Assembly: GCA_033980235.1 (NCBI GenBank)
Contig: CM067063.1
Location: forward strand, 42,904,354 to 42,968,353
Origin: Diadema setosum
Taxonomy: Eukaryota > Echinodermata > Echinoidea > Diadematoida > Diadematidae
Length of the DNA: 64,000 nucleotides
Direction of reading: 5' to 3'
The position numbers and the translations under genes were made by a program. This document shows, piece after piece, positions 11,061 to 23,114 of the stretch. A model generated the notes under the pieces. It saw nothing but the letters and a program-made list of their open reading frames with translations, made no database searches and was not told the origin of the DNA. Position 1 is the stretch's first letter, and the number at the start of each line of letters is the position of its first letter.

Positions 11061-11099
11061 CTGACATTACAGTTCAGTATAGCTGGGATGATGGGGACA

Positions 11100-11165
11100 G
11101 AGAGAGTATGACAGAGCGAGAGAGAAAGGAGGTAGAGAGGGAGGGAAAAAGTGGGGGTGGGGTAA
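11100..11165. repeat. GA-rich tract
   Basis: Nearly pure purine on the plus strand (GACAGAGAGAGTATGAC, then AGAGCGAGAGAGAAAGG and GAGGGAGGG). Such tracts can bind GAGA-type factors or form triplex; here it follows the CCAAT cluster. Confidence 0.6.
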
Positions 11166-12076
11166 TGACTCGATTGGCGAAGCGTGTGGGGCATTAGAGC
11201 TCAGCTCCACTGCTGGTGATCTGGCCTGGACAAAATTCTCTCTTTTAAAATTTGATATCAAAATGCAACAGTTAAGTAATATGTGGTAGGCAGCGGTGAA
11301 GACACGGAGGGAGAGAGGAAACAATACATATTGATTGGGGGATGGCCTTGCTCTTTGATGCTTGCTCTCTGCATCAAAGCCTAAAGTCACCTATAAACAC
11401 GAAAGAAAACCTCCAAGGAAGGGGAGGCAATGAAATATCAAAGAGCACGCAATTTCAATAGAGTCATAGAAACCAACGTTGGAAGCAGAGCAATTGAATT
11501 CACTGCTGTAGTAAAGAACATGCTAAATAAAATCACAATAAGTACTTTTCCCTGCTATTTTCCTTTCTTGGATGACTGCAGAATATTTTTCCTGCCCGGG
11601 GGAAAAGTCGATTTCTGAGCACTGCTTCCAAATTGCAGCCTTGTAGATTTTTTTTCTCCCCACTTCTGAGAGAGGGAAGGCTCAGTAATATAGGGTAATG
11701 TGGTTTCAAGGGAACACACGATGACATAGTCTCATGAATTTTGCATGGTGATGAAAATTTAACAAAACAACATTCGCATACATTCTCTCCTGATGGTGAT
11801 ATGTATTAAACACACAGACATGCAGACATGCATACACACGGACAATGTATTTCATGACTTGATAAGTAAAAGGACTGAAGCATAGACTGAATATAGTTTT
11901 TCCTCTTCTATTTCTCTACAGGTGGCACTAGTGCTCCTCAGGAGAAATAGAGGAAAAAGAGTGGGTGAAGGAAGACAGGTTGGGCCTACTCCTCGGGTTT
12001 TTCACTGCAGATCAGATGACATGAAGTTCATAGGTTTTTTACCTTTCAATTATTGATTCACTTTCATTTCACCTAC

Positions 12077-12197
12077 TTCAAACATGGATAGACCGAGCCA
12101 GCTCTGAGACATGGTACCATCTCCCTCGTGTGTCTCATCATTTTAAGGAGTATTTCTTCCTCTTCAGCCGAGACCGCTCCAGATTTCACACATTTAA
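12077..12197 (-). CDS. Candidate internal exon, unknown protein
   Basis: On the minus strand a 39-codon frame is open from an acceptor-like TTATCTCACTGAG to a donor GTAGGTGAAA at 12076. The predicted peptide has SGAVSAEEEEILLKMMRHTR followed by EMVPCLRAGSVYPCL, an acidic then basic amphipathic-looking helix. Four CpGs in about 90 bases set it apart from its AT-rich surroundings. The upstream pyrimidine tract is weak, and the same DNA carries a strong plus-strand acceptor (TTTCTTCCTCTTCAG at about 12154-12168), so the strand is not settled. I do not recognise the protein. Confidence 0.3.
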
Positions 12198-12199
12198 CT

Positions 12200-14415
12200 C
12201 AGTGAGATAACATATACCGTTACTGGTGATAAGACACAGTTTATTAACTAATAATTAACATTACATTCAGCTATGTACAAGTGTATTCATTTCTTTCTTC
12301 AGAAATAAGGTGAGAAGTCATATGGTAAAACTATGTTCAAACAGCGAAGTTCTTGATTATAGTAAGTCTCTCTTTTTTTCTCTTGTTTATCTACTGCCAT
12401 AGTGGACAATGGGTCATCTAACACTGTGTCTGAGAGGGCTTGCATTGGTTTACTGCCACTCTGCTAACAATAAACATCTCTTCCACATTTAGAAAAACAC
12501 ACTAAAGCCAATGTTACTTTAAAAAATATATAATTGCCACAACTTGCTCTTGTACTGCACATCAAATCCTTTGCAAGGATTCCACACAATTCAGAGAAAA
12601 ATAAGCGAGGAGAGAAGAGCGACCAAAGAACTAACATGGCTCAAGAACATATTCCTGAGATCAGGAAATGTGGAAATATTCTCCAATTTATGATGAAGGG
12701 GTCAAGGTGTTCGCTATGGCATGAACAGTAAAAAACAAAATCAAAATCAAATAAAAAACACTTACACTAGACCAATGGAGACATATGAAAATCAGTTTCA
12801 TTTTGATTATCATCACTCCCGACTATCTGTATCACTATATACTTAGTAGGTAGTCGGTCGTCAAGACATCAAAATCACTACACTGCTGTCTCACCACTTA
12901 CTTCTGATACTATCATCTGTGCTCTTTACTTGAAAGAAAAGAAAGACAACTAATGATGGCTACTAATACTAAACTACAAATATCAGGTATAACTCTACTA
13001 ATAATGGGAGCGGTGTAAATAGAGGAAAATGGTACCGTAGCTTATAAACATATCAGCACTGTGAGGATTGTATCATTTTTTACTATCATCTACACTCTAC
13101 TTCTGGACGTCATAAATTTGAGGTAATCACATTTACGAATACCACCCATCACCTCAAACGCCATGAGTGTTATTGCATTACATCGTTCATCGTCATAATC
13201 TTTACTGGTATTGCAGGCTAATTGATGAAAATTATTCAATCATTCTAAGGACACATATTGCAAGAATTAGCCATGTAATGATCACCATCTGTAATGTGTG
13301 AGTTGAATCATTATCATCACTGTAATTGTTATAGCTATTATCATTATTAATGTTGATTCCTCGTGCTTGCTATAGCGGCACATTGATGCCTGTTGCCATG
13401 GTGAAATACACAGGAAATATTGGGTGTGGTTGGCATGCTGTTGGTTGTGACAATGATGGCAAACAGTGATGGAATGATTAAAGGAAATCCATGGTCGAGA
13501 GAAAAAGTGCAAACACTGTCCACATTTGATAACCAGTGAAAATATGAGTGCATAAATTCTTATTCTTTTCTTTCTTTGACAACCATAATGTAAGTCAGCT
13601 GTAAAAAAAGAAAATTGAGTTCAATTGAATTGTTGTAAAGTACAAGTCCTATGAGAAAGGGGGAAGCATGACAGATTGTGAAAAATGAGAGAGAGAGAGA
13701 GAAAGAGAGGAAAGTGTGCAAAATTAGAAATAAAATAAAGAAGAGAGAGGGAGATATGAAGACACAAGAGGAGAGTGTGTGTGAAGCTTAGAAAAGAGAA
13801 AATTTGAAGAAAGAGCTACCAAGAATTTGATTCAATATATTCCAAATTTGTGACTGCAACTCACCAAGTGAGAAAACAAAGAGACCGTTTAGATTTCTTG
13901 GCTCCTCGCTAATATCAAATCAGGTCAGAGATCTGAGGAAGAGAAGTGGGGAGAGGTAAAGAACACAAAGGAGAGATATGTGAACAAATTGTGATGGCAT
14001 ATAATTATATTTTCCAAGTGACTGGTCACAGCCATTGGTATACTGTGCTTTTACTTGAAATGTACAGTTACAAGATAATAATTACAGAAAAGGACAAGGA
14101 AACACCTGGAACAAATAAATAGAAAAACATGCAAATGTGAAAGGAATAAGAAAGGAAGAGAACATATAAATACAAAGAACACATGCATATTCATCACATC
14201 AACTATACTGGCCAATTGGACAGATACATGAAAAAATAGATTGACTTTAAAATGACAGCAAGTCAAGTGAAAGACACAATGAATGGGATGGCCTCCACCA
14301 ATTAATTCCTTCCAGATCAAATGAACAACAACTACTCTTCAAAATTAAACAGAAAAATACCCAAAGAACCAGTACTCTAATCAAGATGACAGGAGAAGAA
14401 GAAGTAAAACACAAA
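12200..14415. other. Non-coding AT-rich stretch
   Basis: Nothing with defined ends. A GA-rich microsatellite occurs at about 13689-13760, and GTTGCCATGGTGAA near 13391 resembles an RFX X-box. A minus-strand 27-nt open microexon around 12910, with an excellent pyrimidine tract, was considered but is too short to support. Confidence 0.55.
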
Positions 14416-14700
14416 GGCCCGAATTCACGAAGGTGGTACAAATGAAACCATGGTTTAAACCATGGACAAAAACCATGGAGCGCCAAGTGTCGCATGGAAT
14501 ATTTTGTTATGAAATCAGTCATTTCGTAGATGAAATGATTGTTTTGTAACGAAATGACAACATTTTGTAACTAAATGAACATTTCGTCCACAAAATGATA
14601 ATTTTGTTAACGAAACTTTGTTAACGAACTTGGCGCTCCATGGTTTTTGTCCATGGTTTAAACCATGGTTTCATTTGTACCACCTTCGTGAATTCGGGCC
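14416..14700. mobile_element. 285-bp MITE with perfect 72-bp inverted repeats
   Basis: The first 72 bases (GGCCCGAATTCACGAAGG...) and the last 72 are exact reverse complements, and the arms themselves contain two CCATGGTTTAAACCATGG-type palindromes. The 141-bp centre repeats CATTTCGT/ACGAAATG motifs. Flanks are AAA on both sides, consistent with a 3-bp target duplication as in PIF/Harbinger-like elements, though a run of A makes this weak. Perfect arms imply recent mobility or gene conversion between arms. Confidence 0.85.
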
Positions 14701-15179
14701 AAAATGTTTCCTCTCAGTAACACACGTATGCCAATAATTTGTAAGCTGTTTTTATTGCATAACCCACGATGACAAGCAAGGCATTTATTCAAATAAAAAA
14801 CTCTTTTTGACCAGCTGTAGAGAAATCTTTTATATTGTAAATGCGGAAATTTTCATATTTGTATAAATTTTGCAAATTGTGCCAAAGTCTCATAATTGTA
14901 AAAAAAAAAAACACAACAAATATTTGCTCTGCATCTGCTGTCACAGTAGCTTTACAATATCAAGTGACTACTAAATTTCTAGGTTCTTTAAATAATCATT
15001 TACTATAGATCCTTACACAGTGTATCAGGTTGTGCCCTATAACTAACCATTAAGTATCCTATAATATAAAGAATGACGATCGCCCTCCCCCCCCCAAAAA
15101 AAAAAAAAAATACGCCACTGAAAGTTAAGATTTGATTGTCATGTAGGAAGCTGCTTTGCTTAGAGTTGGCAGAGATAGT

Positions 15180-15260
15180 GGCACGATTTAAGGTAGCGTA
15201 TCAATAATGAATCAATACCATCACGTTGTCAGCTCCTGATTGGTTATATCTGCTCATCTA
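15180..15260. promoter_or_regulatory. Possible regulatory patch with inverted CCAAT
   Basis: CTGATTGGTTAT at about 15235 is an inverted CCAAT box, near ATCAATCGATATATCAATC (Cut/Onecut-like AT motifs) and four CpGs in 90 bases. No transcript start can be read from it. Confidence 0.2.
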
Positions 15261-15951
15261 ATATCAATCGATATATCAATCTCCTATCTAGATCATGAGA
15301 AGCTGACTTGGCAATAACAGTGCAGTGTATTCAAACAGGAGTCAAGCTTCAGCATGTAAACTCAGTACTGCATTCATATCTACTCAAGATGGTGGACAAC
15401 CTTTCATTTCCTTTACATGGTACACAGTGACTTAGTTTGACAGAAATTACTGCAAGATACCACAATAGAAAGAGTAGAAAGGAAGTACATCTGCCATGCA
15501 CGATGACATGACTCAATTTTAACTTGCTTTAAAGACATCAATATTTCTTTTGTTCTTTTCATTGGCACAATAGCATCATGGCTATTAATCACTCAAGGAA
15601 CATTTATTACATATTTTTACTAGTGAGTAGGTGTTATGGTTGTCTTCACATATATTATACTGGATTAGGCATGACAACCAATATGGCTATTTTGTTGGAC
15701 ACAATCTGCTCAGTGCAGCTTAAAAAAAAAAAGAAAATTGGAAAGTTAAGGGAAAACAGAAGACAGGTAAAATTTGACAAAGTGTGGGCTAACTTAGCAT
15801 TGAATGTCTGTGGTGGTTCATTGTGCTTTTCTGGTTTTAGTGGATGTTGCATTCGAGTCATGTTTAAATGAAGGAGTGAATGTGGTGTAGGAAGGGATTG
15901 AACATAATCACTCACCAGAGCATTATTCTTTCTTATAATAATACAATAAAG

Positions 15952-15985
15952 ATGATGATGATGATGATGATAATAATAATAATGA

Positions 15986-16037
<52 letters not shown>
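15952..16037. repeat. Compound microsatellite GAT-AAT-CTA
   Basis: About six ATG/GAT units, then AAT units, then about 17 units of CTA. It generates poly-Leu and poly-Ser frames that are not genes. Confidence 0.95.
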
Positions 16038-16038
<1 letters not shown>

Positions 16039-16230
16039 TTACTAATGAAAATAATGATGCAAATATGCGCTGTGATAACGACCAACTCAAAATCAACCTG
16101 TGAAATAATACATTTTTTTAAGACAATGCTATGTTCCGCAATGAAGTGACATTTTTTTTTTGTCATTACCTACTTACAGCTGTTGCTTCCATGACAATTC
16201 TGAGGACATTTAAAAAATCTCAAAAACAAA

Positions 16231-16312
16231 GCACAGGGCGTGGAGTTACTGTTAGTTTGCATAGCCGAAGCCATAACGGCAATTATAATTCTATGGAACT
16301 CGCCCTGCACAC
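16231..16312. repeat. Short CpG-rich inverted repeat
   Basis: CACAGGGCGTGGAGTTAC at the left and the inverse of GGAACTCGCCCTGCAC at the right frame about 45 bp containing GCATAGCCGAAGCCATAACG. The CpG density here and just downstream is high for the area. It may be a tiny MITE; a minus-strand frame of 93 codons (16170-16451) covers it but has no clear acceptor. Confidence 0.35.
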
Positions 16313-16922
16313 TCGCTTCACGCAATAGCACTACCTCATGCAATGTTGTACTGCGCCATTGAATAATGTGTGCAAGGAAGTATTTTACCCCCTTGGTGTG
16401 TGAAGGAAGACACAAACATGCACCTTTTTTTTTTTCGGGCAGAAGGTTCATTTCTCACACACGTTCTCAGTCATTCTTCATATTTGATACATACTAGAAA
16501 TCTGGACACACAGCTTGCATAATTCGATTTAAACTTACCATAAAACAAACAAATCGCTATAAATCATACAAAAACATGCAGAAAAGTTGAAGTTTCTTGT
16601 GATAAAAATGTAGAAAAGTGATGAGTTTTGATCAGAACAAAATCCATCAGTGTCTGTTTGGTTGTTGTTGGTTTTTTTTCATTGTCAAAGTTGGGATGAG
16701 GCGTTACATAGCAGTGTGGTTTTACTGCTGGCGAATAAAGTAAGTAAAGAGATGTGTTTTAAGTCTTAACTTGAATAAACATTGATTTAGATGCAATACT
16801 TCACATAAAAGCACCTCCAGACAAATTAGTCAACTTACTCTAGTCTCTGTCTGACAGTAATACCTTAGCGGCAAATATCTTACATGATTCATGGTTTACA
16901 GGAATGGTTTCCAGCCCTAAAG

Positions 16923-17082
16923 CAGGGCTCGACACTAACGGTGGCGCGGTGGCCTGGGGCCACCAAAACGCAAGTCTGGCCACCAAAATTTCAGAAATGA
17001 TTTGGTGGCCTGATCGGGCCACCAAAAAAGGTCGGATGTTTGCCTTTGGGCCACCAAAAATAAAAATTAATGTGGAGCCCTG
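16923..17082. mobile_element. 160-bp hAT-like MITE
   Basis: Ends are CAGGGCTCGACACTAAC and the inverse of TTAATGTGGAGCCCTG. Both ends are flanked by the direct repeat CCTAAAG (16916-16922 and 17083-17089), a near-8-bp target duplication as for hAT transposons. The centre is an array of GGTGGCC and GGCCACCAAAA motifs in both orientations. No coding capacity. Confidence 0.85.
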
Positions 17083-17099
17083 CCTAAAGACTCAGTATT

Positions 17100-18765
17100 G
17101 AGTATCAATTGTTGTATGCTAAGGAAACAAATTAATAGTACTCCTTCATACTTCAAATCTGTGAAAATGTGCTCATGAGGGCATCAACATGGTAACTGTG
17201 TTATTCTGCGTTCGTGTTATAATTTCTTGAAGTAAAGTCTTCCCAAAAACTATGGTGTGAGGATGTTAAAAGTTATAGGTGGACTCTCAAATGTAACAAT
17301 ACAAACAATGGTTACAGGTTTACAAAGTGTACATAGTTTTTATTCTGGCATATTTGTCTTTTGGAAAAGACAATCTCTCTGAAATGGAAATTTTCTTAAT
17401 TTCAACCATCCCATCACTAAACAGTTTAACCATCATCCCTCTCCATCACATGGCTAACTTCACTCACTTTGGAGTTGCCATGGCAAGAGACAATTGGCAT
17501 TGACTGCAGGTGGTGTTGCTTTTATTGGCAATCGCCAGTCTTGTCACTTGTGTGTATGCATGTGTGTGTGTGTGGGGGGGGGGGGGGGTGGGGACAAAGG
17601 ACTAGAGATCCATGTGAGGTGGAGAAATGCTCACAAGAAAACACCACATCATAGAAAGTCAACCATGTGACAATTTGAGAAAGCGGCAGTCACCACGGAG
17701 ACAGACTCCAATCAATAAGATGTTAATGAGATGCTTTTTTCCCTTCCTCACACTGGCAATCCCTCAGGCCAACTATGATATTTCACGATTCATGATAGCT
17801 TTTAACTCCACTAGTTTGTTTACCTGTGACAATCCCCCCCCCCAAGAAAAAGAAAAACAAAGGGCCTACTCCTGCTTTAAAGTCTCACGAGAGTCAATGC
17901 ATCACAAAGTATCGAACCCATTTTATGAGTGATAATCAGTGAGCATCAATGAGACAGTCAAATCAATTTTCTTGGATTTGCGGACTGCTGAGGAATTCAA
18001 AACAGAGGATTTTCTCTGCATGAGGATCCTCCAGTCTGTACACATGGTGACACCTGATCGAAGGAAGCCCTGTAGGCTATGGAGCCACTCATCAGGAAAG
18101 TGCAACATCAGTAGCTAGCATTTTTCTTCTCCCAGAATGTTACCTCGTCCCCCTCCCCCTCTTGTATATAAGATATACACTATAACTAGGACTGAGTGAG
18201 ATATTAAAATGTATGATATTAACATCATTTTCATGGTAACTCACAACATCAAAATTTCTTGTAAAATCTGGCATTCTACACAGACAGTGGCCATAAAAGA
18301 GTAAGCTTTTGGTCCAGATACAAAGCTCCCTATCTTTCCAGTTCCCATAGAGTCTAAGATCTGATGCTATACCACTCCAAAGTTACACACATACAAGTTA
18401 CACACATACAAGTTTCTATCATGTTTTGACAAAGGGCATATCATCTAAGAAACTTTCAAGCAGACTGCAGACAGCAAGAATGTTGAAAAATCCCAACTGA
18501 AGTGGCCATCACCTTTTATTCCTTCCATAAAGGAGTCAGCGTTACAAAACATTCTGTCGTATCTTTGCTCTTTAATTTTGTACTCTTTATACTTCATGCA
18601 TAGAATACTGCAGAAAATTTTTCCTGTACTGTTGCATGAATCTGTATGATCTTCCGCTAAACATGAGAAGCTCTTTCAGCATAACACCAAAAGTGTGCAG
18701 TGTCCAGAAATAAAGGGTTATGGTCTGGATGTAATTTCTAGCTTGTCAGAGATAACTGACCACAG
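17100..18765. other. Non-coding stretch
   Basis: No supportable exon. GTTGCCATGGCAAG at about 17475 is one base from an RFX X-box palindrome. A C9 run lies at 17834. The remainder is plain AT-rich sequence. Confidence 0.5.
17564..17592. repeat. TG/G-run low complexity
   Basis: A short TGTGTGTG run leads into about 14 G residues, interrupted by one T. Potential G-quadruplex. Confidence 0.85.
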
Positions 18766-18844
18766 AAGCCCCATGTGACCGTTGAAGTGTCACTAACGCC
18801 GGACGGTGGAAGGTGTCAAGTCGAGGAGACGAAGGATACATCGC
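18766..18844 (+). CDS. Candidate internal exon, unknown protein
   Basis: A 79-bp plus-strand segment opens after CTGACCACAG and closes at C|GTAAGAATC, a good donor. Its frame (phase 0 in, phase 1 out) reads KPHVTVEVSLTPDGG followed by RCQVEETKDTS, balanced in composition with alternating hydrophobic residues suggesting a beta strand and a turn (TPDGG). Six CpGs in 79 bases against an AT-rich, CpG-poor background are the strongest coding hint in the window outside the CpG island. The acceptor's pyrimidine tract is weak, although an in-frame stop just upstream makes AG at 18764-18765 the only workable start. The family is not recognised. Confidence 0.45.
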
Positions 18845-19780
18845 GTAAGAATCACCATTTCAGTACAGCTTATGATACAAGTATGCATGTACTACAGTGC
18901 AAATAATTTGTTGTGGTGAGAACCAGCAGAATGGGAGACTACCAAGCCCATGGCAATGTTGGTACAGCCACCTAAATCAATACAGGCGGGATGCATGACT
19001 AGCAGTCAATAGCTTTCAGTTGACAGATCAAATCACAATACTACAATTTAAAAGATATAAAACATTCTCTTGTGCATCTGTAAAATTTGAACAAACAAGA
19101 CGTTCCTCAGGCCCAATGGCAAAGGTGACATTTGGCAGAATTCTTTATAGAAATGACACCCTGAACAAAAAACTGACAGAAATGAGAGCACAATGTCCCT
19201 TTTATAAACTTCCATATATGAGACATGTGATTAATATCATAAAATACCCTATAGCAGTGTATTCCTGAGGATAGATTATCACTTAACCACTTACATGGAG
19301 CATCTGATGGAGTTTTCCTAGAGGTGAAGGATACATCAGACATTAAGTTTTTAACAGCAATTGACATGCTTGTATAACAAATGTTGACAAGATCAATGAT
19401 GATGGAAAGAAGTTAACTATGTGCCAATGGGTTTCTAACCAAAAACTCTGTCATTTTGTTCTTGTCTACAATGTAAGACATCTTACTTCTCATGTTCATT
19501 TCATATATCAGAAACTTAGCTCAAATCAAGAAAAACAAAAACAGTCTGGCCCCAGCTGTTCCACTTCCATCTAATCTTAAACCTTAATCCTACCTAATCC
19601 TGGACCATGAGGTCCTTGCCATGAAATTAAATCAGGTGGGAATCAGACTTCATGAAGTAGCTTTCAGGAAAGTTAACACAATTGGAAGAAAAAAACACAC
19701 ACTCTAGCAGGCATTAAATGTAGGGCTTACATGGTTTCAGTCTTTTTAACTTGCTACTATAAAACCCCAAAATTTTGCAT

Positions 19781-19833
19781 GCATTTTAATTTCATAAATT
19801 TTGGGACAGCCAAGATTCGCATAGTTAAAATGC
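19781..19833. repeat. Dispersed hairpin repeat, copy 1
   Basis: GCATTTTAATTTCATAAATT pairs imperfectly with GCATAGTTAAAATGC around GGGACAGCC. A second copy with a better stem is at 52648-52700. This GCATTTTAATTTCGCGAA-type palindrome is a common dispersed repeat in marine deuterostomes. Confidence 0.65.
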
Positions 19834-20229
19834 ACACAAAAGTTCTTGTCTATGCTATAACATGCACTTGTAGCCACTGGCTATTCAGGAAAACTTCATG
19901 CCGCGAAAAAGGCTGTTGGCTCCAATTCTTGACAATTTCATGCCACAAATATTTCTTGCTTTGAATACAGTGATTCCTTCAATAACATTTGGTAGTTTGT
20001 GCATGGTGCAGACATAACAAAAATAAACTAAAATGTGGAAACACATGGAATGTGTGTTTCCTATCCTGTATCCATACATTATGGAGCACAAAACAGAGCT
20101 AATACATTAAGGTTAATCATCCACATGTCACAGAAGATACATGAGTCAAGTCATTAGCAGGCTAGGCATTAATTGCTGATTTATGCATGCCTCTGAGTAA
20201 ACACTGCCACTTCTGTACCTTCTGACTAC

Positions 20230-20784
20230 GACCCCGTTTATAGTGCGGGGCTGGGCCGAGCCGTGGCCGAGCCGCAGCCGAGCCAAGCCTCAATTGCGGG
20301 GTCGAGCCCCGCAATTTTGTCCGTTTACACTGCCGGGCTCGGCCGCGCTTTTAATTCAAGCCTTTCAATATTTTGTTGTAGTGGCGCTCTGCTTGTAAAC
20401 AAACGCAATTTGGTATAATCTGGTTTTCAGACCCTTTGCCAACTGGATTCCGTGGAGACGAAGTCACCGTTCCGGCAAAGGCCTTTGCCGAAGGAAAAAT
20501 CCTTTGCAGGACAAAACCACCTTAAACTATACTAGTTTTCAACGTTGAGGGGGTTAATATCCTGAATAGCGAAATAGTACGGGCAGAGGGTTTGGAAGTC
20601 AGACTGAAATTGGCCGCACATTTGGCCCAGTTTGCGTTTACACTGAGAAAAGGCCGGGCTCAGCCGCGGCCGAGACCACCTCCAGAGCGCAGCCAAATGC
20701 GCGGCCAATTTTGGCCTTTTGCGCGTTTACACTGAAATGAAGGCGGGCTCGGCTGCGGCCAAGCCCCGCACTGTAAACGGGGTC
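20230..20784. mobile_element. 555-bp GC-rich inverted-repeat element
   Basis: Left end GACCCCGTTTATAGTGCGGG and the inverse of the right end, CCCGCACTGTAAACGGGGTC, match with one difference. Inside, GTTTACACTG followed by GGGCTCGGCCGCG-type sequence recurs at about 20312, 20635 and 20725, giving subterminal repeats next to both ends. The middle (about 20370-20600) is unique and shows no transposase frame. The GC-rich ends contrast strongly with the flanks. Flanking dinucleotides (TA-like) are not clear enough to name the superfamily. Confidence 0.75.
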
Positions 20785-21033
20785 TAATAGGCAAACTTTT
20801 ATCTCTTTTATAAATGCATAAACCTAATGACCAATCTATATTCCACAGGCAGCAAAGTTATGACAAAGTCTCATAATGTTCATTTCACAGGGCAGGGACT
20901 GCAAGACCACTTTACATGACATCAAAAGCTGCCACCTGTGGTAGCCATGGAGATTCCCAAGACAAAAATGCCATGGATTGGTCGTGGTTGGTTGGTTGCT
21001 ACTATCCTGTTGTTGTTTTTGTTTTGTGTTTAG

Positions 21034-21161
21034 TGGCATTTTCCATTATTCAATGGGGATTAGCCTGGTTACAAGGTGCTCTACAAGCCACATCTGTGGA
21101 TACTTTATGACTCAAGCACCATTGCATGAATACTGTATTTCTACTGCCCCTAAAAGACATG
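21034..21161 (+). CDS. Candidate internal exon, unknown protein
   Basis: A long T-rich tract ending TTTTGTTTTGTGTTTAG (acceptor) precedes 128 bp open in one frame, ending CATG|GTAAGTC, a near-consensus donor. The peptide begins GIFHYSMGISLVTRCSTSH and ends YCISTAPKRH. Both splice signals are strong, but composition is undistinguished and a LINE relic starts about 30 bp downstream, so it could be chance. Its end phase (1) matches the start of the candidate at 22115. Confidence 0.25.
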
Positions 21162-21189
21162 GTAAGTCAAAGTGATCTTTTAAGATGTC

Positions 21190-21440
21190 TCACCTGGTGA
21201 CTATCATCTCCTTCTTTCTCTTTATCTCATGGAAGGTTTTAAGCGTTTGTTGAAAACATTTTATTTTTAACATGTCCGTTTTAACACTATACAATGTTTG
21301 TCAAGGTTCTGTTACTTTTCATCTCTCTCTTGTCTAGTTTCCTAATTTCTATTAGTTCCTTCCTTCAATGTGCATAGAGACATTAATCTATGTTTTGATA
21401 TGTGCTATACAAATACGGTTTATTATTTATTATTTATCTC
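21190..21440 (+). mobile_element. 3-prime relic of a non-LTR retrotransposon
   Basis: GGTTTTAAGCGTTTGTTGAA translates as GFKRLLKTFYF followed by a stop, the usual C-terminal phrase of reverse-transcriptase ORFs of CR1/Jockey-like LINEs. About 165 bp later the sequence TGTGCTATACAAATACGG ends in TTTATTATTTATTATTTAT, a typical LINE tail. The rest of the element is missing (5-prime truncated). Confidence 0.65.
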
Positions 21441-22114
21441 TTTCCCTCCGTCTCCATACAATGAAAACTTGAATCTTAATCAACAGAAGCAAGGATATGT
21501 ACAAAGATTTACAATTGTATACCCTTTCAGTTTTCTACTGTTTTCCTGACATACAATTTTACAGGTAAGATAATCCATAAATTCATAACATTAATGTACT
21601 AAAAAGGTATTTTGCTACTGCATTAAAAAACACACACACACACACTACACAAAATACAGCTGTACATTGTAAATACCGAAAGTGAAATAAAATAGTTCTG
21701 CTGCAGTACTTCATCCACCTTTTCAACTGTGCACTGTTCAATGTGATGAAATCTCATTCACATACCTTTCTAAATTTCTTTCTTACTTTATTTCTGAAAC
21801 AGTATAGTACCTTCGGCACTGATAAAGTATGTTTCTACTTTTAGATGACATATTCTCATAATTCACGAGAAACTATTTTAGAGATGTGCATCCACCTGTC
21901 GTCAAGCTTTAGACACCTTTGTTGTCATCTGATTACCTTGAATCTCTGAACTATGTATTCTCCCAGACATATTGTACAGACTCTATCTCACTTCTATTAA
22001 CTCCTACTTGACAGTAAGCTTAAATGAGACTAACACATACTGAAAACTGCACAAGTGTTTATTTCTATATTTGATAGCTCTTGTGATTGTGATAACTCTC
22101 TTGTTTCTGTAGAG

Positions 22115-22357
22115 TGGTTACAAAGTCTCTCATTACTACATATATGAAAGAAAGTGATACAAGGAGCAATAGAAGCAAACAGCATAGAAATTACCATGAA
22201 AATGCAAAACAACTAAAATTCACATCCTATAGTCAAACATTGAGTAAGATTCAAGATGAAACTCATGCTGAATTTCTTGAGAGAGGAGAGTTGTTTCAAA
22301 TTCTCATATCAAAGCACTGTCAAGGTGCTCCATACATGCTTACCAAAATTGCCCAAG
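22115..22357 (+). CDS. Candidate internal exon, unknown protein
   Basis: After AACTCTCTTGTTTCTGTAGAG the plus strand is open for 81 codons to CCCAAG|GTGAGTG, a near-perfect donor. The peptide is hydrophilic, with SKQHRNYHENAKQLKFTSYS followed by a helical-looking segment containing HAEFLERGELFQILISKHC. The open frame requires the second of two adjacent AGs as acceptor. Start phase is compatible with the candidate at 21034-21161. A dispersed CGGGCAAGTG-type repeat begins within 20 bp of the donor, so a repeat-derived origin is possible. Protein not recognised. Confidence 0.35.
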
Positions 22358-23114
22358 GTGAGTGAAAATCAAAGTCGGGCAAGTGTTTTGGAACAATGGG
22401 GGAAATGTTTGCCTGAACTGGGCAAGCACAAAGTTTTGAAGACACTTTCTTTTTCACTTGTTTCCCCCTTCAAACCCATGAAGTCAACCATACAGAAGCC
22501 CCAAAATAATGATTGTTTAGTGATGCTATGCACTGTAATTTCATTAAAGCAGCTTTTCAACACTTGCATGAAATAATCCTAATGCAAGCATTCAATCCAA
22601 TATGTGCTGTTTATTCAAATGATTGTGTTCTATCAAGCCCTTGACTTACAAGTGATTTCTATACCATTCTCTTATACTTGGACCTCTTTTTTTTTTAGGG
22701 GGGGGGGGTCAGGAAGGAAAATTCATGTTTTGGCGACAACTTGAAAACCTCTTTGCCTGACTGGGCAAGTGGTTAAAAAAAAAGAAGTTATGTAGCATCC
22801 TAATCCACTGTAGGAAATATCCAGACTTATCTCAAACTTGCAGCTGAAAATGTACTTAGAAGTGTACTCTTATCTAAATTACACCTTCTTTGAGCAAACA
22901 CACACTTGTTTTTACAAAATAATTATTTTTGCTACAAAGCAGTAACTTCACTTATTTAGGATAAAACCTTTTAGGAATATAGATCTATGCACTTCTGCAT
23001 GAACATGCCTACATGTATGCATGTATTCACTCTCATACACAGAGCAGACATACCAGTTTTTATCCTTAAGCCATTGAGGACGGACTGATTTTGCTATGAA
23101 ACTCCCATAGACAC

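Noticed and set aside
11067..11390. 107-codon minus-strand ORF rich in Ser, Leu and Pro
   Set aside because: It is the translation of the complementary CT side of a GA-rich tract plus its flanks; no acceptor or homology wording.
15880..16166. ORFs with long poly-Leu, poly-Ile or poly-Ser
   Set aside because: Translations of the GAT/CTA microsatellite on either strand.
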